Position numbers and translations under genes: made by a program. From Victivallales bacterium (GTDB lineage Bacteria; Verrucomicrobiota; Lentisphaeria; Victivallales; JAUVCU01), in the NCBI GenBank assembly GCA_029934175.1, contig JAOZMT010000214.1:1-5031 (forward strand): DNA of 5,031 nucleotides. The letters are read 5' to 3'. The notes under the pieces are model-generated. The model was not told the DNA's origin. It made no database searches and was given only the letters and a program-made list of their open reading frames with translations. This document shows, piece after piece, positions 1-5,031 of this stretch; the stretch's first letter is position 1, and each line of letters starts with the position of its first letter.

Positions 1-73
1 AGATGCCTGCGTTACTTTTTGCTTCGCAAGTTTTATTGCTTGTTTTCTCTAAAATTGAATCCCGAAATGTTAA

Positions 74-2302
74 TTATAATAATTCTAAATCTAAATTGAA
101 AGAAGATCTTTCTTTTTCGTTTGGACCTGCATTTTCATAATCATAAAAATTCGTTGCATTTTCAAAACTCGGCATTGATAATATTTCGTTTGGAAAAATA
201 TATGTTAAACCTGTTTTTTTATTATTGACAACATCAAATTTATTACCTTTTTTATCTGCAATAGTTCCTTCTGTTTGAATTTTTGCACGAGTCGCAAAAA
301 TTACAGGTCTACCATATCGATAAATTTCTATTGGCAAGTCTGATTTTTTAATTAAATCTTCAAAGGCTTCTTTTTCTAATTCAATCCATCCTTGAGCACG
401 AATAACTTTATTATTTTTCAATTCTGCACAAGTCGCAGAGTTACACACTGGTAATGGATATGATGCGACTATTGAAATATCTTCATATTTTTTCAAAATA
501 TCAAGAGCATAAATAGATGTAATACGAAACCTTCTAGCTCCAGTTTCATAAGCTATTTTAATTGCAGTTTCTAATGTTTTTAATTTATCCTCTTGACAAA
601 ATGGAGGAATAATAGCTTCATTAGTCTTCTTTGAATAATTAAAAACAGGCTTTGCTATAATTGTTTCCTTTTGAAAACCTTTACGATTCGGTAAAACAGA
701 AACAGTATTTTTTTCTTGATGATTTATTGCTCTGTTACCTCGTTTTTTATAATCTTTCACAAAATTCATTAATGCTATATCGTAAGGCTGTTTAAGAGTT
801 AATATATCAACTTTATCATCAACAAATTCCCAAAACTCTCTTCTGCATTCTTTTAAGATTTTTGAATGCATAAAAAATTCACCATTTATCTTTGAAGTAA
901 CTTCTCCAGTTTTAAATTTATCATTTTTAACAATATTAAAAGCCTTGGAAATAGTAGAATCATTTAACGGATTTGAAATAGCTTGTTCAAGAACTATTTT
1001 TTTACTCCAAGTTAGATTATTTGCTAAATTAGAAGTTTTAACAGTTATTTGATTAATATAAACCTCTACTTCTAAATTGATTTTAGATTTTATTTCTGCG
1101 ATTTGTGCAATTTCTTTATCAAAGTTCGGAGCACTTTCTCCTATTTTATAAATTTTACTAGCAAGATCAACGGCTTTATCACAATGTATTAAACCTTTTT
1201 CATCGCGTGCAATTGTTCGTGTAGAAGAACCTGTTTTTGACATTTTAGTTATTGTGATAGATGTGTTATCTTCTCCATTTTTTTGTTGGATTCGTATCTT
1301 ATCGCCTAAATGAAGTCTTCTTGATGCAGCGATAACAAAGCCACCTTTAACACGCTTTTCAATATGACCACATAGCAAACCAGAAACACCTTGAGCATCT
1401 GATTTTACAACACTTTTTAAATTTTCTTCTGAGGTGAAACCATGATGCCATTTCCGACCTAATGATTTCATTAACATTGCCTTTGCTTCTTTTATAACTT
1501 TAGCATTGCAATCTTCTGTATCTAACATTAAGCGATATGCCGATACTGTGTTTTTAACATAATCGCCTTGTTTTAAACGACCTTCTATTTTTAGAGATGC
1601 AACACCCAATTCTTTAAGAAAAGGAATATTTTCAAGGGAATATAAATCATGGGTTGAAAAGAAAAAACCATTTCCATCATTTTTAGAAAAGAAGCGTCTT
1701 CTGCATGCCTGTTTACATTTGCCACGATTACCACTCCATCCACCCATCCAAGATGATAGTAAGCAAGTAGTTGACAAACTGCAACACAAAGCTCCATGAA
1801 CAAATACTTCAAGTTCGCAATCTGTATTTTGTGAAATAGTGGTTAATTCATCATGTGTAACTTGTCTTTCTAAAATGACTCGTTCAATACCTAAACTTTG
1901 CACACTTCGCACACCAGCACTATTGTGAATTCCCATTTGAGTAGAAGCATGAATTTTTAATGTTGGAAAATATTTTTTTATAAGATGTAAAACCCCCAAA
2001 TCTTGGACAATAATCGCATCAGGATTTAAAAATGCTAATTCTGCTAAAATCTCCATAACCTTAGGCAATTCTTGTTCTTTTATTAAAGTATTTAAAGTAA
2101 TATAAACTTTTTTATTATTTTCCCTAGCATAGTTTATTAATCTTGATAAATCTATCATAGAAAAATTTTCAGTTCTTTCTCGTGCGTTAAATTTATTAAG
2201 ACCTGCATAAACCGCATCTGCACCAAATTTAAAAGCAGTTATCCCACATGCTAAGTTACCCGCTGGAGCTAATAGTTCTGGTAATTTCTTTTTTATAATC
2301 AT
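74..2302 (-). CDS. U32 family 'peptidase' (RlhA/collagenase-like), two-barrel form with DUF3656-like middle region
   Basis: This is a complete 742-residue protein with an ATG start and a TAA stop. It opens with the U32 hallmark ELLAPAG (9-15) and GADAVYAG (27-34), followed by a TIM-barrel-like N-terminal domain with HASTQMGIHN (118-127). The family signature lies at about 164-202: EVFVHGALC, then SGNRGKC and CRRR, with Cys173, Cys174, Cys180, Cys196 and Cys200. LKIEGR (237-242) follows. Residues about 303-388 look like a small beta domain (RLHLGDKIRI), and about 405-495 resemble DUF3656. Residues about 550-705 look like a second, degenerate U32 barrel ending in EIYRYGRP. Characterised relatives include RlhA (23S rRNA C2501 hydroxylation), TrhP (tRNA hydroxylation) and UbiU/UbiV (4Fe-4S proteins of oxygen-independent ubiquinone synthesis). 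RNA hydroxylation is therefore a likelier role than proteolysis, but the exact substrate is inferred. No signal peptide is visible, so the protein is cytoplasmic. Its length is near that of long RlhA-type members. It is probably the last of the three co-directional genes. Family assignment is firm; function is moderate. Confidence 0.95.
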   Translation of the reverse strand: MIIKKKLPELLAPAGNLACGITAFKFGADAVYAGLNKFNARERTENFSMIDLSRLINYARENNKKVYITLNTLIKEQELPKVMEILAELAFLNPDAIIVQDLGVLHLIKKYFPTLKIHASTQMGIHNSAGVRSVQSLGIERVILERQVTHDELTTISQNTDCELEVFVHGALCCSLSTTCLLSSWMGGWSGNRGKCKQACRRRFFSKNDGNGFFFSTHDLYSLENIPFLKELGVASLKIEGRLKQGDYVKNTVSAYRLMLDTEDCNAKVIKEAKAMLMKSLGRKWHHGFTSEENLKSVVKSDAQGVSGLLCGHIEKRVKGGFVIAASRRLHLGDKIRIQQKNGEDNTSITITKMSKTGSSTRTIARDEKGLIHCDKAVDLASKIYKIGESAPNFDKEIAQIAEIKSKINLEVEVYINQITVKTSNLANNLTWSKKIVLEQAISNPLNDSTISKAFNIVKNDKFKTGEVTSKINGEFFMHSKILKECRREFWEFVDDKVDILTLKQPYDIALMNFVKDYKKRGNRAINHQEKNTVSVLPNRKGFQKETIIAKPVFNYSKKTNEAIIPPFCQEDKLKTLETAIKIAYETGARRFRITSIYALDILKKYEDISIVASYPLPVCNSATCAELKNNKVIRAQGWIELEKEAFEDLIKKSDLPIEIYRYGRPVIFATRAKIQTEGTIADKKGNKFDVVNNKKTGLTYIFPNEILSMPSFENATNFYDYENAGPNEKERSSFNLDLELL

Positions 2303-2308
2303 AATTTT

Positions 2309-2313
2309 TCCTT
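2309..2313 (-). promoter_or_regulatory. Ribosome binding site of the U32 gene
   Basis: On the minus strand AAGGA lies 6 bases before the ATG at 2300-2302. This supports that ATG as the start, and MIIKKKLPELLAPAG is a normal N-terminus for the family. The site overlaps a TAA in another frame (2312-2314). Confidence 0.8.
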
Positions 2314-2358
2314 ATTTTTTTAGTTTATTTTTATAATGTTCAATTGTTTCTATGTTCC

Positions 2359-3171
2359 TTAATAGTTCCAAAATTCCATTTCTCTTTCAATTATTTCTTT
2401 AATTTTATTTTTCATACGATATGAAAAATGCTTACTCTTTTTCATTTCTCTTAAATACGGTTCTGATATTTTAAAATCAGTAACATTCAGAAAATAAAAT
2501 GCTTCATTATACCATTTCCTAGTTTGATGGTTAGATTTCGTGAGCATTAAATCATCAACAACAATTTTTAATAACCTTTCATCATTATGAAAAGCTCGTT
2601 TTAATTCATTAAACACCTCGCATTTAAATTCTATATCTTCCTTAGATTGGAGAGATTGTAAATTTTTAAAATAATTTAGAAGTAAAGTTTTAGCTTCCAC
2701 ATTATCAAAGGTCGCGTAATGTGTTAGATTGCGAACGCCTTGTAATTGATCACCTTTAAAATCACATTTTAATAATTCAGCATTTTTATCACAAGATGCA
2801 TTTTTATTGATTTTAGGTGATTTATAACAATCAATAGCTAAAGCTAATTCAAGTGACTTTTTATCAGTTTTTCCTTCATCAATTGCTTTTTGTAAAAAAG
2901 AAAAATTATCATTAAATCCATTATTGTCATCAATCTCGATTCGTTCCATTTTCAGGAACTTATCGCAACTATTATCTGATGAATTTTTATATTTATTAAA
3001 AAGCGTTCTTACTTCTTTAATAACAATTCCATTACCGAAAATATCATCAAAATATTTCTCAAATATATCGTCATATTTTTCTAAACATACACCATTCTTG
3101 CAAGTATGATCAAATTCGTAACTCATAAAATGATTACAATTGCAACATATTTCATCTAACTCTTCTTTCAT
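2359..3171 (-). CDS. Unrecognised protein with N-terminal cysteine cluster and helical C-terminal half
   Basis: This is a complete 270-residue protein with an ATG start and a TAA stop. I do not recognise the family. The N-terminus carries Cys9, Cys10, Cys12, Cys24 and Cys29 (CCNCNHF, then CKNGVC). Cys69 follows in SCDKF after a variable linker. The spacing recalls small zinc-ribbon patterns in which CxxC-HF is followed by G-C and later C-x-F, so metal binding is a reasonable inference. More cysteines (115, 127, 136, 184) are scattered and may be structural or incidental. From about residue 85 the sequence reads as amphipathic helices. About 155-265 could be HEAT-like or another alpha-solenoid, judging from paired helices such as those around WYNEAFYFLNV and YLREMKKSKHF. 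There is no signal peptide and no membrane segment. Composition is very rich in Lys, Asn, Asp and Phe, more AT-driven than the flanking genes. A strong Shine-Dalgarno site 9 bases upstream fixes the start. The gene sits 18 bases after the SNF2 stop, suggesting co-transcription. A role as an interaction or scaffold protein is possible but not shown. Confidence 0.85.
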   Translation of the reverse strand: MKEELDEICCNCNHFMSYEFDHTCKNGVCLEKYDDIFEKYFDDIFGNGIVIKEVRTLFNKYKNSSDNSCDKFLKMERIEIDDNNGFNDNFSFLQKAIDEGKTDKKSLELALAIDCYKSPKINKNASCDKNAELLKCDFKGDQLQGVRNLTHYATFDNVEAKTLLLNYFKNLQSLQSKEDIEFKCEVFNELKRAFHNDERLLKIVVDDLMLTKSNHQTRKWYNEAFYFLNVTDFKISEPYLREMKKSKHFSYRMKNKIKEIIEREMEFWNY

Positions 3172-3180
3172 TTTTATATT

Positions 3181-3187
3181 CTCCTTT
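3181..3187 (-). promoter_or_regulatory. Strong ribosome binding site of the unrecognised middle gene
   Basis: On the minus strand AAAGGAG lies 9 bases before the ATG at 3169-3171, only 2 bases after the SNF2 stop codon (3190-3192). This near-consensus site decides the start and implies that the gene is translated from the SNF2 message. Confidence 0.85.
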
Positions 3188-3189
3188 AA

Positions 3190-5031
3190 TTATTTTAATA
3201 AATCTAATAAGTCTTCGGCAGACATTTTGCCTGTTACATCTGTTCCATCTAATAACGAATCTGCCAATGCTCTTTTCTTTTTGTGTAATGCTATTATTCG
3301 TTCTTCAACGGTGTTTTTTGTCACAAAACGATAAACCGTAACTGGTCGCTGTTGACCTATTCTGTGAGCTCTGTCAGATGCTTGGTCTTCAACTGCTGGA
3401 TTCCACCATGGATCCATGTGAATAACAAAATCTGCAGCGGTTAAATTCAATCCTGTTCCTCCTGCTTTTAAACTTATTAGGAAAATATCGCCTTCGCCAG
3501 CTTGAAATTTATCAACTAAGTCTTGTCGTTTTTTAGTTGGTGTTGAACCATCTAAATATTGATATGATATTTTGCGTTCATCGCAAACTTTACGAATAAT
3601 ATCTAAATGTCCAGTAAATTGACTAAAAACTAATGCTTTATGTTTATTTTCTTTTAAATCTTCGACTATACGAATAAAGTTTTGTAACTTAGAACTTTCA
3701 ATATTAACATCTTTTGAAACAAGAGAAGAATGACAACATGCTCTGCGTAGTTTTGTTAATTCTGCCAAAATTTGCAGATGAATTGCACCAGCTCCTTTTT
3801 CCTCTTTAAGATTTTCAATATTATCAACAGAATTTCTTCTCAATGCTTCATAAAAAGCTAATTCTTCTTCTGACATTTCAATTGATAAATTAATTTCCGT
3901 TTTCTCTGGTAAATCTTCAAGGACTTCTGTTTTTAATCGTCTTAAAATAAATGGTTTTATCATTTTCTTTAAAGCTTTTTTAGCTGATAAATCATCATCT
4001 TGTTCAATAGGTTTTGCGAACTTCGCAGCAAACTCAGATTGAGTTCCTAAAAATCCTGGGTTTAAAAATGTGAATAAAGTCCACAATTCAGAAAGATGAT
4101 TTTCAACAGGCGTTCCAGTTGTGATTAACCTGAAATCAGATTGCAAATTAAATGCCGCCTGTGTTCTTTTAGCTTTAAAATTTTTGATAGATTGAGCTTC
4201 GTCAAGAACTGTTGTTGTCCAATTAATTTTAGAAATATTTTTTTCTTCAGACATTAACAAACCATAAGTGCAAAGAACTAAGTCAAACGGTTTTAAGTTT
4301 TTAAGATTTTCTTTTCTATCACCAGTTCCGAAAAACGATGTATTAAGCGTAGGAGCAAATTTTGCTGATTCCGCAATCCAATTAAGACAAACCGATGCAG
4401 GAGCAATAACTAACTGAGGTCCATTTTTTGCGCGTTCAAGAATAATAGCTAAAGCTTGAATAGTTTTTCCTAATCCCATATCATCTGCGAGACATGCACC
4501 TACTCCCCAATGCGAAAGTCGTGACAACCAATTAAATCCATCTAACTGATAAGGTCTAAGTTCTGCTTGCATTGTTGTTGGTAGGGCAGGGGATAAATTT
4601 ATTGCATTTGCTGCTTTTTTAACTTGTTCCTTCCATTTTTTATTAGATTTAAAACCTTTCATATCACTCAATAATTCATCTGCGAAGTTTGCATTTATAT
4701 TATGTATTTTAGTTTTCTCATTATCTGAAAATGCAAATCCAGCAAGTCCTTCAATCTTCTGTTTTAATTGTTCGGTCAATGCAATAAACTCTCCGTTGTC
4801 TAACTCTATAAACTTTGAATTTGCTGGTTTTGAAAGCAATTGTTGTAAAGTAATTATACGGGTTTCATCAATCTGAATTGTTCCAGATAATTCAAACCAA
4901 TTGTTACTATTTTTAACCGAAATATTTAAAGCACTTAAATCATATTCTTTTAATATTTTTAAAGACTCGCCTTCTGGCCAAAGTATTTTAATATCTTTTT
5001 TTATTTCTTGCAATTCTAACAATGCATCTAA
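3190..5031 (-). CDS. SNF2-family DEAD/DEAH-box helicase-like ATPase, 5'-partial at the right edge
   Basis: This is the C-terminal 613 codons of a bacterial SNF2 ATPase, an ATP-driven double-stranded DNA translocase or remodeller of the cytoplasm. Residue numbers count from the TTG at 5020-5022. An N-terminal piece with WPEGESLKI (15-23) and NWFELSG (41-47) matches the segment that precedes the ATPase core in large bacterial SNF2 proteins. The core then shows all expected motifs: Q-like ELRPYQLDGFNWL (154-166), Walker A DDMGLGKT (180-187), Ia LVIAPASVCLNW (204-215), II LDEAQ (273-277), III TTGTPVEN (301-308), IV ALVFSQF (463-469), V SLKAGGTGLNL (517-527) and VI DRAHRIGQ (550-557). The C-terminus MSAEDLLDLLK looks natural and complete. 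The frame stays open upstream of the TTG to the window end (Leu-Asp-Ala), so the TTG is internal and the start is missing. Full relatives are often around 1000 residues and may carry an N-terminal SWIM zinc finger, which cannot be seen here. Family assignment is very secure; the specific cellular role is unknown. It is probably the upstream gene of an operon with the two genes to its left. Confidence 0.96.
   Translation of the reverse strand, partial: LDALLELQEIKKDIKILWPEGESLKILKEYDLSALNISVKNSNNWFELSGTIQIDETRIITLQQLLSKPANSKFIELDNGEFIALTEQLKQKIEGLAGFAFSDNEKTKIHNINANFADELLSDMKGFKSNKKWKEQVKKAANAINLSPALPTTMQAELRPYQLDGFNWLSRLSHWGVGACLADDMGLGKTIQALAIILERAKNGPQLVIAPASVCLNWIAESAKFAPTLNTSFFGTGDRKENLKNLKPFDLVLCTYGLLMSEEKNISKINWTTTVLDEAQSIKNFKAKRTQAAFNLQSDFRLITTGTPVENHLSELWTLFTFLNPGFLGTQSEFAAKFAKPIEQDDDLSAKKALKKMIKPFILRRLKTEVLEDLPEKTEINLSIEMSEEELAFYEALRRNSVDNIENLKEEKGAGAIHLQILAELTKLRRACCHSSLVSKDVNIESSKLQNFIRIVEDLKENKHKALVFSQFTGHLDIIRKVCDERKISYQYLDGSTPTKKRQDLVDKFQAGEGDIFLISLKAGGTGLNLTAADFVIHMDPWWNPAVEDQASDRAHRIGQQRPVTVYRFVTKNTVEERIIALHKKKRALADSLLDGTDVTGKMSAEDLLDLLK

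Noticed and set aside
19..29. Small inverted repeat TTGC-TTC-GCAA as a terminator after the U32 gene
   Set aside because: The stem is only 4 base pairs, and on the minus strand it is followed by A residues, not a T-run.
3..140. Plus-strand open frame of 45 residues beginning MPALLFASQ with a hydrophobic start
   Set aside because: Half of it is antisense to the U32 C-terminus, no upstream ribosome binding site can be seen, and its hydrophobic start is short and ordinary for AT-rich DNA.
1591..1812. Minus-strand open frame of 73 codons
   Set aside because: It lies wholly inside the U32 gene in another frame, over the conserved cysteine signature, and has no family resemblance.
74..2302. Secreted collagenase or true protease reading of the U32 gene
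   Set aside because: There is no signal peptide, and the best-studied relatives are RNA hydroxylation or Fe-S proteins of the cytoplasm. The peptidase name is historical.
2303..2358. Internal promoter before the U32 gene (TATAAA-like hexamer)
   Set aside because: The stretch is nearly all A/T, and no -35 element stands at a proper distance from the -10-like sequence.
2924..3109. Plus-strand open frame of 61 codons
   Set aside because: It is antisense to the middle gene, low in complexity (Ser/Leu/Ile) and without recognisable features.
3140..3334. Plus-strand open frame of 64 codons
   Set aside because: It is antisense across the junction of the SNF2 and middle genes. The real signals there, a stop and a strong ribosome binding site, are on the minus strand.

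Overview
The window is AT-rich bacterial DNA. All three supportable genes lie on the minus strand, so transcription runs from the right edge to the left. In transcription order they are: (1) the C-terminal part of a SNF2-family helicase-like ATPase, whose true start lies beyond the right edge; (2) a 270-residue protein that I do not recognise, with a cysteine cluster at its N-terminus and a probably all-helical C-terminal half; (3) a complete 742-residue multidomain U32 (collagenase-like 'peptidase') protein of the type related to RlhA.

The genes are tightly packed. Only 18 bases separate the SNF2 stop from the start of gene 2, and a strong Shine-Dalgarno sequence sits in that gap. Gene 2 and the U32 gene are 56 bases apart, with a clear Shine-Dalgarno sequence before the U32 ATG. 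I see no hairpin-plus-T-run terminator or convincing promoter between them, so an operon is the simplest reading. Any main promoter would be upstream of the SNF2 gene, outside the window. The first 73 bases lie downstream of the U32 stop and hold no gene or terminator that I can support.

Taxonomy is uncertain. The AT bias, the Lys/Asn-rich middle gene and the standard genetic code point to a low-GC bacterium. The U32 active-region wording (SSWMGGWSGNRGKC) reminds me of anaerobic or PVC-type bacteria such as Lentisphaerae, but that is only an impression. The SNF2 and U32 genes are of widespread bacterial types. They suggest nucleic-acid remodelling and tRNA/rRNA modification or related Fe-S chemistry, with no obvious shared pathway.

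I do not see a clearly new system here. The most open questions are the unrecognised middle gene and a short, protein-like out-of-frame tail that fills the gap after it.
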